From: CAMYLR01 sp039590215
GTDB taxonomy: Bacteria > Gemmatimonadota > Gemmatimonadetes > JACCXV01 > JAHWKZ01
Assembly (NCBI GenBank): GCA_039590215.1
Contig: JBDHFX010000001.1
Span: 1-58,165 of the forward strand
Direction of reading: 5' to 3'
DNA: 58,165 bases
Position numbers and translations under genes: made by a program. Positions 8,321 to 17,459 of the stretch are shown here, piece after piece (position 1 is the first letter of the stretch; every line of letters begins with the position of its first letter). The notes beneath the pieces are model-generated. The model was given only the letters and a program-made list of their open reading frames with translations, ran no database searches and was not told where the DNA came from.

Positions 8321-9901
8321 TCAACTCCTCCGGCCAAACAATCGGTCGGCCTCATCGACTCGCAGAATCGCCGTGACGATGAAGTACACCACCGCCACGC
8401 CCAAATACAGCGCGAGCGTGGCGCCAGCTCGCTCTCCAAGCGACCATCCGGACCAACGATCCATGATCCAAAGGTAGGGCATCACCCCAGCCAGCCCAGC
8501 AACGATCGCCGCGCCGAGCATTCGACTGGCCGCGCGCCAGGTCTGGGAGTCAAACAACCCACCCCAGCTGCGCCTGAGCAGCGCGCCCAGAGTCACGGCA
8601 TTCGCGGTCGCCGCCGCGGCGGTTGCCAAACCGATGCCAGGCAACCCGATCGTCCACGCCAACCCGATGCCCAGCGCGGCGTTTACGATCAACGCACCGA
8701 TCGCGACCCGCACCGGGGTCCGCGTATCCTGAAAGGCGTAGAACGCGGTTGCGAGCAGACGCACCGAACCGTACGCGACCAGCCCTACCGCATATGCCGC
8801 CAGAACCCACGTGACCGCGTTCGTGTCGTCGGCGACAAACCGTCCGCGCTCGAACACCAAGCTGACGGCCGGCCGCCCGAACGCGACCAACCCGACACTC
8901 GCCGGTAGCATCAGGAAGATCATCCGCCGCCAGGAGCCGGCGAGCTCGCGTCGGACAACATCGATCGGCTGCCCCACCGAGTCATGCGCCAGCGTCGGCA
9001 GCGCGACTTGGGCGATAGCCACCCCGAACAGCGACAGGGGCAACAGATAGAGTCGTTGAGCGTAGGCCAGCGTGGCGACCCCGGCGTCGGTAAGAAACGA
9101 GGCGATCTGGATATCGATAAGCGTCGACAGTTGGGCTACTCCGGTGCCGATCATCATCGGCGCGAACAGCGCCGCTACTCGCTGAACTGCGGGCTCGCGC
9201 CAGCCTGTGCGCGGTCGAAGCGTGCCCAAGACAGACCGGGTCGCTGGCAGTTGCACCAATAGCTGGACGAGGCTACCGGCCACCACCCCCCACGCCAATA
9301 TGTAGATCGGCTCCATCTCCACCCGACCGACGAACACAATGAGCGCGGCCGCCGAAATCACCGACCAGAATAGCGGGGCGAAGTTGGGCCAGAAGAAGCG
9401 GCCATTGACGTGGAGAATGCCCATACACCATGCGCCGGCGACCAGAAACGCAACCGTCGGGAACAGGATCCGAATCAGCCGCTCGACCAGCGCTCGCAGC
9501 TCGGGACCAAACCCCGGCGCGACGACCCAGGCCAGCGCGGGCGCGGCAAGCACGCCTACCAAGGTGATCAATCCAACCGTCAGCAGCAGTAGCCCGAAGA
9601 CGCTCTGCGCGAGTCGTCTCGCCTCGCCGGGATCGGCGGCTCGCATCCGCTCGGCCAGCACCGGGATCAAAGATGCTGACAGGTTCCCCTCGCCGAGCAG
9701 AACACGCATCAAATTGGGGAGCTTGTAGGCGGCGACAAACGCCGAGTACGTCGCAGCGCGCCCAAAGAAGTAGGCAATGACCTGTTCGCGAACGAGTCCA
9801 AAAAGACGACTCACGCCGATCCCGAACATGACGATCATCGTGGCGCGGCCGGAGGATAGACGGCGGGTTGGTGCGGATGCGCCCGGGCGCGAGCTCGTCA
9901 C
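8321..9901 (-). CDS. murJ: Lipid II flippase MurJ (MviN family)
   Basis: The 526-residue integral membrane protein opens with SRLFGLVREQVIAYFFG and continues with the long set of hydrophobic helices of the MOP-superfamily MurJ flippases, including RVLLGEGNLSASLIPVLAER, a strongly conserved early segment. It moves lipid II across the inner membrane for peptidoglycan assembly. It starts at GTG 9901; a later ATG before IVMFGIGVSRL would give a shorter form. The K+ channel gene follows after two bases, so the two are probably cotranscribed. Confidence 0.95.
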   Translation of the reverse strand: MTSSRPGASAPTRRLSSGRATMIVMFGIGVSRLFGLVREQVIAYFFGRAATYSAFVAAYKLPNLMRVLLGEGNLSASLIPVLAERMRAADPGEARRLAQSVFGLLLLTVGLITLVGVLAAPALAWVVAPGFGPELRALVERLIRILFPTVAFLVAGAWCMGILHVNGRFFWPNFAPLFWSVISAAALIVFVGRVEMEPIYILAWGVVAGSLVQLLVQLPATRSVLGTLRPRTGWREPAVQRVAALFAPMMIGTGVAQLSTLIDIQIASFLTDAGVATLAYAQRLYLLPLSLFGVAIAQVALPTLAHDSVGQPIDVVRRELAGSWRRMIFLMLPASVGLVAFGRPAVSLVFERGRFVADDTNAVTWVLAAYAVGLVAYGSVRLLATAFYAFQDTRTPVRVAIGALIVNAALGIGLAWTIGLPGIGLATAAAATANAVTLGALLRRSWGGLFDSQTWRAASRMLGAAIVAGLAGVMPYLWIMDRWSGWSLGERAGATLALYLGVAVVYFIVTAILRVDEADRLFGRRS

Positions 9902-9911
9902 CTCAGACGGG

Positions 9912-10127
9912 TCACGCGCCAGCGTCGTGCGCTAGCCGGCTTGCGATCAAGGCAAACTCCCGCGCCAAACGGCGCCGGTCGACCGGTGTCAGCGTAGGGT
10001 CGTCGGGGTAACGCCGGACGTATTCCTCGAGGAGCTCGCGTTCCTGGTGGTTCAGATCGAGTGAAGGATCGTTCAACCAGCGCATCGCGAGCTCCAGCTT
10101 GGTTGACTCGGGGCCAGCCACTACCAA
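9912..10127 (-). CDS. Small conserved-looking hypothetical protein
   Basis: The 71-residue frame (TTG start; an ATG at residue 15 would give 57) is charged and helical, with LNHQERELLEEYVRRYPDD and PVDRRRLAREFALIASRLA, and has codon use like its neighbours. It ends 10 bases before the murJ start. I do not recognise a family. The balanced acidic/basic composition favours this frame over an overlapping 91-residue frame that is mostly Arg, Pro and Ala. Expression and start are uncertain. Confidence 0.45.
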   Translation of the reverse strand: MVVAGPESTKLELAMRWLNDPSLDLNHQERELLEEYVRRYPDDPTLTPVDRRRLAREFALIASRLAHDAGA

Positions 10128-10276
10128 AGCAAGATAGCGGACACGACTCGCGGTTGACAGTCATCGAATCCACAACCGTGGGTGCAGCGCCCAGGCTGCC
10201 CTGGTGCTCCGAGGCTGCATGTTTGACGCGACCGACATTTCGCTAAGTGATTGATACACAAACACTTGACATTCTG

Positions 10277-10291
10277 GGCACGGGTGTTGCT
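10277..10291 (+). promoter_or_regulatory. Sigma-54 (-24/-12) promoter
   Basis: The bases GGCACG-GGTG-TTGCT match the sigma-54 consensus TGGCACG-N4-TTGCW except for the first T. The invariant GG (10277-10278) and GC (10289-10290) are exactly 10 bases apart. Transcription would start near 10302, about 42 bases before the TonB receptor ATG. An NtrC-type activator is encoded two genes downstream. An inverted repeat CGGTTG-N16-CAACCG at 10151-10178 lies roughly 100-125 bases upstream, where an enhancer-binding protein could sit; that part is speculative. Confidence 0.7.
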
Positions 10292-10343
10292 TAGGGCCGT
10301 GGTGAAGGCAATCAACCACTACGACTCGAACAAAGAGAATGAC

Positions 10344-12887
10344 ATGAGAGAACAGCTCAGTACCGCAACCGTCGGGGTCATGTTGATGCTGTCTTGGACG
10401 GCCAACGTAGCGGCCCAAGATGCGAACGATGCGTTCGCCTCGCTTGACGCGTGCGTCGCCGCCGCGGAAGCCGAAGACGAGACCGCAGCCGTCGCGCTCG
10501 CCAACGTGGCTGAAGAGCAGTTTCGGGGTTGGCTGCAGTTCGATGCCAACAGCTCTGATGCGCGAGTCGGACTGGCCCGCGTGATGCTCCAGTGTCGCGT
10601 TCCGTTTCTCGCGCTAATGGAACAGGGCGCGCTGTCGGCGAACGCGACAGACATTCTTCGCGAAGCACTCGAACTCGACCCAACCCACTGGGGTGCCCGC
10701 TACACGTTGGCGCTTAACTTCTATTACATGCCTGAGTTTTTGGGCCGAACCCGCGACGCGATTCGCGAGTTCGAGACACTCCTCGATCAACAAGGGACCC
10801 GTACGGATGCTCCTGAGATGGCGGGGCCATTTGCCTACCTGGGCGATCTCTACTTGCGGGAAAAAGGCACTGAAGCCGCCCATGAGGTGTGGCATCGCGG
10901 GGCGCGACTCTTTCCCGACGACGATCAGCTGCGCCAGAGGCTCGAGGGGATCAGCGACACAAGTGAAGCAGGCAAAGAGCCAAGCGAGGACGACCGGGCA
11001 CAACCCGAGATCGACTACGAGGCCGATCCGCTAGTTGTGCAAGTCGAAAGCGGCTACCAGATGGAGGATACGCGCAGCCAAGCGACCCTCAGCCGCCTGG
11101 ATGTCTACATGACACCCGGCGGCGCGGCCGACATCCTGCAGGTTTTCCAGACATTGCCGGGGGTAACCCGCGCTTCGGAGGGGAGCGACCTGTACGTTCG
11201 AGGTGGCGACCCGGCGGAAACACCGGTCTATGTCGAAGGCGGCCGACTGCTCTACCCCGGGGTATTCGAGACCTTCAGTGGCAGTGTCTTTGGCATCCTC
11301 GATCCCTCGGTTCTCCGCAAAGCCTACTTCTCGAGCGGTGGCTTCTCAGCGCGTTACGGCAATGCACTGTCCGGGGTCGTGGATCTCGAGACCGATCGCC
11401 GGCCGACCATATCAACTTGGCGTGCCGGTATCAATTTCGCGGGTGGCGGCGCCACTGTACGCAAACCGATCTCAAAGCGAGCCGGTGCTTGGGCCTCGCT
11501 GCGGTTCACCGAGACCTCCTTCCTGCTTCGGCTCCACGACCAGGCGAGCGACTACCAATCGTTCCCCCGGTCTCTGGAAGGCGTCGCAAGCTGGGTCTTC
11601 GAACCACGGCCGGGCGTCGAGCTGAAGGCTCTCGCGCTGGGACAAGCGGACACGGCTGATCGCGTCATCGACGCCATCGGATATCGTGGGCCGTTTGGAG
11701 TTCGGGGCCGTACGGCCTTGGGCTTGTTCTCAGCTCGGGTGTTGCGAAACGACGCCGATGCAGCCTTTCACACGACTGTTTCGTGGTCGGAACACAAGAG
11801 CGACTTCGAGTTTGGGGTGCTCGATCGAGAACGCTTCGACCGTAGCCTGGGCATACGCGTCATCAGCGATATCGCACCCGATCTGCGAAATCACCTTCGC
11901 GCCGGACTCGAGGCCACTCGCTTGTCGGCGACAGAGCGTGGCCGTGTGCCCACGACCGAACAACTCGCCCCGGGGTCGCCTTCCGAAGCGCTACTAGGAG
12001 TGCGCGATCGAAGCCATCATCTGGGCACGTTCATCGAGAACGAATTTCGACCGGTCCCCGCCCTTGGACTGACCGTGGGGGCCCGAATCGACCGCCTCCC
12101 TGGGGAGGATTCATGGACGTTCGATCCGAGGTTCGCCCTAGCGTACCGGATCGGAGACTGGACCTGGCGGCTGGGCGGTGGCGGTTTCCAACAAGGTCGC
12201 TGGCGGGTCGGGTACGATCTTCCCGATCGAGGCGCGCCGGCAGGTACGCCGCGCCGGGCGCGCCACTACGCCGCCGGGTTCGAACGGGAGGGGGGCATAT
12301 ACACCAAGGTGGAGGCCTATATCAAAGAGTACGATCACTACGTACCGGACGGCGAAGGACCACCAATCGAGACCGGGAAGGCAACGGGGGTAGACCTTTT
12401 GGCTCGGTGGACCGGGGGCGAACAGTGGGACGGTTGGGTCAGCTATTCGTACCTAAGCAGTCGCGTCGAGCTTGTCGATGGACGAACCGTCTCCGCTACT
12501 TACGACGTGCCCCACACACTAACTGCCGTGGGCCAGGTGTATTCTGGTCAGTGGAAACTCGGGCTAACGGCTCGCTACGCGACGGGACGACCGTTCACAC
12601 CAATCCTCGGCGCGCAAGATCCAGACGACTCCGACGGGTTCCCCGAGCCCCTGTACGGCGACCCTTCAGGTGCACGACTGGACGATTACTTCCGACTCGA
12701 CGCGCGCATTACACGCTTTGTTAGCCTCCCCAACGGTCTCCTCGTAACCTACGTCGAGTTACTGAATGTCTTGGATCGCGACAACGTGTCGAACATCGTG
12801 TACGATGCGAACCTCGAGAACCCTCGACCAGTCGAATCGATCTTCGCCCAACGCACGATTGTCGCCGGGGTCGAACTCCAGTTCTGA
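10344..12887 (+). CDS. TonB-dependent receptor with N-terminal TPR-like region
   Basis: The ATG at 10344 gives 847 residues and a signal peptide ending NVAAQD. Residues about 20-220 look like tetratricopeptide helices (NATDILREALELDPTHWGARY, GTEAAHEVWHRGARLFPDD). A plug domain follows: LQVFQTLPGVTRASEGSDLYVRGG, then GNALSGVVDLET. The rest is a beta-barrel ending in VAGVELQF. The family imports large substrates such as siderophores or glycans across the outer membrane using TonB energy. The TPR front end is unusual and the substrate is unknown. The sigma-54 promoter upstream and kinase/activator downstream suggest regulated expression. Confidence 0.85.
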   Translation: MREQLSTATVGVMLMLSWTANVAAQDANDAFASLDACVAAAEAEDETAAVALANVAEEQFRGWLQFDANSSDARVGLARVMLQCRVPFLALMEQGALSANATDILREALELDPTHWGARYTLALNFYYMPEFLGRTRDAIREFETLLDQQGTRTDAPEMAGPFAYLGDLYLREKGTEAAHEVWHRGARLFPDDDQLRQRLEGISDTSEAGKEPSEDDRAQPEIDYEADPLVVQVESGYQMEDTRSQATLSRLDVYMTPGGAADILQVFQTLPGVTRASEGSDLYVRGGDPAETPVYVEGGRLLYPGVFETFSGSVFGILDPSVLRKAYFSSGGFSARYGNALSGVVDLETDRRPTISTWRAGINFAGGGATVRKPISKRAGAWASLRFTETSFLLRLHDQASDYQSFPRSLEGVASWVFEPRPGVELKALALGQADTADRVIDAIGYRGPFGVRGRTALGLFSARVLRNDADAAFHTTVSWSEHKSDFEFGVLDRERFDRSLGIRVISDIAPDLRNHLRAGLEATRLSATERGRVPTTEQLAPGSPSEALLGVRDRSHHLGTFIENEFRPVPALGLTVGARIDRLPGEDSWTFDPRFALAYRIGDWTWRLGGGGFQQGRWRVGYDLPDRGAPAGTPRRARHYAAGFEREGGIYTKVEAYIKEYDHYVPDGEGPPIETGKATGVDLLARWTGGEQWDGWVSYSYLSSRVELVDGRTVSATYDVPHTLTAVGQVYSGQWKLGLTARYATGRPFTPILGAQDPDDSDGFPEPLYGDPSGARLDDYFRLDARITRFVSLPNGLLVTYVELLNVLDRDNVSNIVYDANLENPRPVESIFAQRTIVAGVELQF

Positions 12888-12928
12888 TGCAGGGCAACTC
12901 CAACTCCGAGGATCACACCGCGCGCTAA

Positions 12929-14302
12929 ATGGAACACCCGGTCGCCATCGCCATCACGTTCTTCGCACTGGGCGTCAACTTCCTCGGCGGGATGGTCCTC
13001 CTTCTGCTCAACCCCCAGAGCCGAAGCGTGCGGTGGTTCATGCCGTTCTTGGTAACGATTCTGCTTTGGCTTTTCGGCCAAGGCTGGACATTGCTCACGG
13101 GAACGCTCGGGCCAATTGCCGACGTGTTCATCGTCGGCGTCCACCTGATGCCCGGCTTCTTTCTCATGTTCGCTCTCGCCGACGGACACAACTGGGGTTT
13201 TCCAAAGATCCTCGCTCCGCTCGCTATCGGCCTGTTGTTGCTGCCGCGAGTCTACGGTGTGGAATTGGACCAGTTTTCAGATCCGGTTCAGCTCGCCTGG
13301 CAGGTCGGTGGTTGGGGTCTTGGCTCTGCAGTTATGGCCCGCTGCGGTCTGAGAAATCGGTTGACCACCGCAACCGGCAGTCTGTACCAGCGACTGGTAT
13401 CTCTGTTTCTCCTGCTCATAGCCCCGCTCGTTGTCGTCGGCGGAGTGCTCGTGGGCGCTGAGTTCTTCTTGTACACGATGCCGCTGCTCACGGTCATGCT
13501 TCACATCCTGTTGTTCGTCGGGGTCGTCTTCTGGCGGTTCTACGACATTGAAGTGCGGGCAGCCCGAAGCGGCGCGATCGCAACTCAAGCGGCCGAACTC
13601 GAGCGTATGGCGGTGGTCGGTGAGCTGACCGCTTCGTTTGCTCACGAAGTACGCAATCCGTTAACCGGCGTTCGATCGCTCGCTCAGCGACTGGCTGAGG
13701 AAGACATTGCTGACGACAGTCGGCGGCGCTACGCCGGCGTCATCGTGCGCGAGGTCGAGCGTGTAGAACAGATCGTAGCTCAGCTGTTGGGCGTAGCCCG
13801 ACGGCGCAAGACGCGATCGGAGCACGGGGCCGTGACGCAACTCGAACCGTTGTTCGACGACCTCCGGCTGTTGCTCAGATCACGGGCATCAAAGTCAAAG
13901 GTGTCGCTTGAAGTCGACGCGGCAGGACTCGTAGTCAGAGCGGCGCGGGAACATGTTGCGCAGGCACTACTGAACTTGCTACTCAACGCGATCGATCATT
14001 CCCCGCCACGCGGTCGTGTCAGGCTGGCGGCCGAGCAGCACAAAGGCGATGACAACATCACGATTTATGTCCGAGATCAAGGACCCGGCGTTCCTCAAAC
14101 CGATTACGAACGGATTTTCGAGCCACTTTACAGCAGTGCCGAAGGGACCGGGTTGGGTCTGTCCGTGGTGCGTCGGCTCGCTCTCGACCTTGGCTGGAAC
14201 ATCAAGATCGGTGAGGCGACGGGCGGAGGAGCCGAGTTTCGATTGGTGATCCCTTCTTTCATAGACCCAGCTCCAACGATCGATCGCCAACGGATGTCGT
14301 GA
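12929..14302 (+). CDS. Sensor histidine kinase with seven-helix membrane domain
   Basis: The 457-residue protein has about seven hydrophobic helices in its first 200 residues and no sizeable periplasmic domain, so it probably senses through the membrane. The kinase core has an H-box FAHEVRNPLTG (His about 239), N-box NLLLNAIDHSP, G1 VRDQGPGVP and G2 GTGLGLSVVRRLALD, all intact. It is the kind of kinase that pairs with NtrC-type regulators. The gene starts 41 bases after the TonB receptor and its stop forms a GTGA overlap with the response-regulator start, so kinase and regulator are a cognate pair. Confidence 0.9.
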   Translation: MEHPVAIAITFFALGVNFLGGMVLLLLNPQSRSVRWFMPFLVTILLWLFGQGWTLLTGTLGPIADVFIVGVHLMPGFFLMFALADGHNWGFPKILAPLAIGLLLLPRVYGVELDQFSDPVQLAWQVGGWGLGSAVMARCGLRNRLTTATGSLYQRLVSLFLLLIAPLVVVGGVLVGAEFFLYTMPLLTVMLHILLFVGVVFWRFYDIEVRAARSGAIATQAAELERMAVVGELTASFAHEVRNPLTGVRSLAQRLAEEDIADDSRRRYAGVIVREVERVEQIVAQLLGVARRRKTRSEHGAVTQLEPLFDDLRLLLRSRASKSKVSLEVDAAGLVVRAAREHVAQALLNLLLNAIDHSPPRGRVRLAAEQHKGDDNITIYVRDQGPGVPQTDYERIFEPLYSSAEGTGLGLSVVRRLALDLGWNIKIGEATGGGAEFRLVIPSFIDPAPTIDRQRMS

Positions 14303-15666
14303 GAATCCTCATTGTCGACGACGAATCGGCGATCCGGCTTGCACTACTAGGAATCGTCGAAGCCGCTGGACATACCGCCCGCGAGGCCGCCGACGGCGCC
14401 ACGGCCCTAGCGGCTCTGGACGGTCAATCGGCCGACCTAATCCTGGCCGATTTACGAATGCCCGGTATGGACGGCTTAGAGCTTCTGGACCGAGTAAGGG
14501 AAAAACACCCCGACGCGCTGTTTGTTCTTATCACCGCGTTGGGGGATGAACGGACCGCGGTTCGGGCGCTCAAAGCGGGTGCGTACGATTACGTACCCAA
14601 ACCGTTCGACAACCAAGAAATCCGATCAATCGTCGAACGCGCCCGGGAAGTGCTCTCTTTGCGAGCCGAGAATCGTCGACTGCGCGAAGAGATCGCCCCC
14701 GAGTATAGGGGAATGCTCGGAAACTCCCCTGCAATGCGGGAAACGGCCGCGTTCATCAGGCGAGTTGGTCCCACTGAGGTGACCGTCCTGATCACCGGCG
14801 AGAGTGGAACGGGCAAGGAACTCGCCGCACGCGCCATTCACGCGGAGAGTCCGCGACGAGAAAAGCCCTTCATTCCACTCAACTGCTCCGCGCTCCCGGG
14901 GGGGTTGATCGAGAGCGAGCTTTTCGGACATGTACGAGGTGCATTCACCGGGGCCGACCGCGATCACGATGGCTTATTTGCAGCAGCTCACGGCGGCACC
15001 CTCTTCCTGGACGAAATCGGCGATTTGGCTCTCGCAGCTCAGGCCAAGCTCCTCCGGGTACTCGAAGAGGGCCGCGTGACGCCGGTCGGCGCGACGACAT
15101 CAAGACCAGTCGACGTGCGTTTGCTGGCAGCCACCCATCGTCCGCTCGCATTGATGATCGACGATGGCACTTTTCGGCAAGACCTAATGTTTCGACTTCA
15201 CGTCGTCGAACTCAGCCTGCCTCCGCTCCGAGAACGGCGCCAGGACATCCCGACCCTGAGCGTCCATTTCATCTCTGAGCTTGCCGAGCGACATGGCCGT
15301 TCGGCTCGTCCACTGAGTGACCGGGCGAGGCGCGTGCTGATGGCATACGATTGGCCCGGCAACGTCCGCGAGTTGCGAAATGTCGTCGAGCGAGCGGTCC
15401 TGTTAACCGATACAGACACGATCGAGGTTGGCGACCTACCCGAGTCGTTGACCGCCAAGGAAGGACCGTTGCGACCGGTTGATGCGGCAATCGCCGACTA
15501 CCCGTACCACGAGGCGCGCGACCGCGCACTAGCCGCGTTTGAGCGGTCCTTCTTGAGCGCGGCACTGGAGCGACACGGCGGCAACGTCTCGGCTACCGCC
15601 CGTGCCCTCGGCCTGCATCGCCAATCGCTCCAGAAAATGATGCGTCGACTCGACCTCACGCGTTAA
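14299..15666 (+). CDS. NtrC-family sigma-54-dependent response regulator
   Basis: The protein is 455 residues in three parts. The receiver domain has the phospho-acceptor Asp at about residue 51 in LADLRMPGMDG and the Lys in YVPKPFD. The AAA+ domain has Walker A GESGTGKELAARAIH, the sigma-54 contact loop GAFTGADRD and Walker B GGTLFLDEIGDL. A C-terminal Fis-type helix-turn-helix includes HGGNVSATARALGLHRQSL. It therefore activates sigma-54 promoters when phosphorylated, presumably by the kinase just upstream. The only good sigma-54 site I see is at 10277, before the TonB receptor, so that gene is the likely target. Confidence 0.95.
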   Translation: MRILIVDDESAIRLALLGIVEAAGHTAREAADGATALAALDGQSADLILADLRMPGMDGLELLDRVREKHPDALFVLITALGDERTAVRALKAGAYDYVPKPFDNQEIRSIVERAREVLSLRAENRRLREEIAPEYRGMLGNSPAMRETAAFIRRVGPTEVTVLITGESGTGKELAARAIHAESPRREKPFIPLNCSALPGGLIESELFGHVRGAFTGADRDHDGLFAAAHGGTLFLDEIGDLALAAQAKLLRVLEEGRVTPVGATTSRPVDVRLLAATHRPLALMIDDGTFRQDLMFRLHVVELSLPPLRERRQDIPTLSVHFISELAERHGRSARPLSDRARRVLMAYDWPGNVRELRNVVERAVLLTDTDTIEVGDLPESLTAKEGPLRPVDAAIADYPYHEARDRALAAFERSFLSAALERHGGNVSATARALGLHRQSLQKMMRRLDLTR

Positions 15667-15688
15667 TGCTCTAGGTTCTCACGCCGGT

Positions 15689-16570
15689 ATGAGCTCCGTG
15701 TCTGATGACCAAGCTGAGTGCGTCGAGCTCGCCCGCACTCACTACGAGAACTTTTCCGTACGCTCGCGGTTTCTGAAGCGGGCCGAGCGGGAGGACCTGG
15801 CAGCGATCTATGCGTTCTGTCGTACGACCGACGATCTGGGCGACGAGTTCGCTGGCGACCGCCTTGCAGCACTCGATGCTTGGGAGAGCTCCGTAGCGGC
15901 CGCACTGGCTGGCCAACCGCCGGCGGATGAACCGGTCCTGGTAGCGCTGAGCCGAACCGCCAACCGGCGCCAGCTTTCATCCGACCTTTTTCTGAGGATC
16001 GTCGAAGCCAACCGTCGCGACCAAACCGTGCACAGCTACGCCGACGCCGACGCGCTGCTCGAGTATTGCAGCTACAGCGCCACCCCGGTTGGCCGGATGG
16101 TCCTTGCGGTGACCGAGCGTGGGCGCGGACAGGAGCCGCTCTCGGACGCGACATGCATCGGGCTTCAGCTGGCGAACTTCTGGCAGGACCTGGGGCGCGA
16201 CTGGGACAAAGGGCGATGCTACCTGCCACTCGACGCCTGTGCGCGAAACGGTGTTGAGCCCCACGAAGAGCTTTGCCGTGCTACAGCGTCGCCAGCTTTG
16301 ATTAACCTGGTCGAAGAACAGGTTGCAGTGGCGCGTCAATGGCTACAAAAAGGATGGGCGCTGGCTGACTCACTTCCCGTCCGTTGGCGCCCAATCGTCC
16401 GCGGTTTCACGCGCGGCGGCTGGGCGATCTGCGACGCGATCGAGGCCCAAGGATTTGATACCCTGCATGACCGACCGGTCGTTTCACGCAGAACGCGGAC
16501 AGCGATCATCGTAAACGAGATGTTTCGAGCCCCACGCCCAAGCGTTCGACTCAATCGGACAGGGTTGTGA
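15689..16570 (+). CDS. hpnC: Hydroxysqualene synthase HpnC
   Basis: The 293-residue member of the squalene/phytoene synthase fold has RTTDDLGDEF as the first Asp-rich motif and LANFWQDLGRDWDKGRCYLP as the second, both characteristic of HpnC. In the known pathway HpnC converts presqualene diphosphate to hydroxysqualene. It starts 22 bases after the NtrC-like gene and its stop overlaps the hpnD start (GTGA), so it may belong to the same transcript as the two-component system. Confidence 0.92.
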   Translation: MSSVSDDQAECVELARTHYENFSVRSRFLKRAEREDLAAIYAFCRTTDDLGDEFAGDRLAALDAWESSVAAALAGQPPADEPVLVALSRTANRRQLSSDLFLRIVEANRRDQTVHSYADADALLEYCSYSATPVGRMVLAVTERGRGQEPLSDATCIGLQLANFWQDLGRDWDKGRCYLPLDACARNGVEPHEELCRATASPALINLVEEQVAVARQWLQKGWALADSLPVRWRPIVRGFTRGGWAICDAIEAQGFDTLHDRPVVSRRTRTAIIVNEMFRAPRPSVRLNRTGL

Positions 16571-17439
16571 GCGGGACAATCGTGACGCCCGTTGTGGCGG
16601 CCGGGTACGCTGCGTGTGAAGCCGACACTCGTCGATGGGCGAGCAATTTTGGACTCGGTATCCGGCTTCTACCCCCGCAGCGGCGGCGCGCATTATCAGC
16701 TGTCTACTGGTTCAGTCAGCGAGCAGATCAAGCCGTTGACAGCGACGGGGCGCGCGAGGAGAGGGAGCGGCGTCTGGCAACGATCCGCGATGCGCTCGAG
16801 CAGTCGATGGCCGGTAGGCCGCCCGATGCGCAGTGGGCTGCGCTCGCCCACGCCACCCGCCGATTTGAGGTTCCGCCCGAGCTCTACCGGCAACTTCTCG
16901 ACGGAGTCGCAAGCGATCTCGATCCGCGAACATTCCCCGATTGGGAGACGGTCCTCCACTACTGCCATGGCGTGGCTAGCGTCGTCGGTTTGATCGCAAT
17001 CAGGATCTTTGGCGACAGCGGCCATGAATCGGTTACCGCGGCCGAAGAGTTGGGATACGCGCTACAGCTCACCAACATCCTTCGCGATGTGCGCGACGAC
17101 GCTGGGAACGATCGATGGTATCTACCGCTCGATGAGACCGATCGTTTTGGGGTCACTGCTGCGGCCGTCGCCGAGGGTCGTGCTGAGGCTGGTTTCGACG
17201 CGCTCATCCACTCCGTCGTCGACCGCACTCGGCGATACTACGGCGCTGGCCCGCGGCTGTATCGGCGGTTGCCACGCTCGACCCGCGCTTGCCCAGCGGC
17301 GCTCGTCGGCGTCTACCGCGGTTTGCTCGAGCGTATTGCGGCCGATCCCAGCTCCACGCTTCGCGGCGAGGTCCACCTGACGGCTCCTTCCAAGCTCCGA
17401 TCCGGTTTGGGGTCGGCAGCGGCGGCCATGTTCTCTTGA
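16567..17439 (+). CDS. hpnD: Presqualene diphosphate synthase HpnD
   Basis: The 290-residue squalene/phytoene synthase homologue follows hpnC in a GTGA overlap. The second Asp-rich motif, LTNILRDVRDDAGNDRWYLP, is standard. The first is the slightly unusual RADQAVD, which keeps the DxxxD spacing but has Gln where Asp is common. HpnD joins two farnesyl diphosphates to presqualene diphosphate. Position between hpnC and hpnE fixes the assignment. The variant first motif should not by itself abolish activity, but that is inference. Confidence 0.9.
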   Translation: MSGTIVTPVVAAGYAACEADTRRWASNFGLGIRLLPPQRRRALSAVYWFSQRADQAVDSDGAREERERRLATIRDALEQSMAGRPPDAQWAALAHATRRFEVPPELYRQLLDGVASDLDPRTFPDWETVLHYCHGVASVVGLIAIRIFGDSGHESVTAAEELGYALQLTNILRDVRDDAGNDRWYLPLDETDRFGVTAAAVAEGRAEAGFDALIHSVVDRTRRYYGAGPRLYRRLPRSTRACPAALVGVYRGLLERIAADPSSTLRGEVHLTAPSKLRSGLGSAAAAMFS

Positions 17440-17459
17440 ATCGAGCCCCTTCCAAGCCA

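Noticed and set aside
9898..10173. A 91-residue frame overlapping murJ by GTGA
   Set aside because: It is dominated by Arg, Pro and Ala with no order, while the 71-residue frame next to it has coding-like composition. The overlap with murJ is probably chance, although this genome favours such overlaps.
10266..10271. A consensus -35 box TTGACA ahead of the TonB receptor
   Set aside because: No acceptable -10 box lies 16-19 bases downstream, whereas the sigma-54 elements in the same stretch match precisely.
12929..15666. PrsK/PrsR system of PEP-CTERM exopolysaccharide clusters
   Set aside because: The kinase has no GAF domain between helices and kinase core, and no exosortase or polysaccharide gene is nearby.
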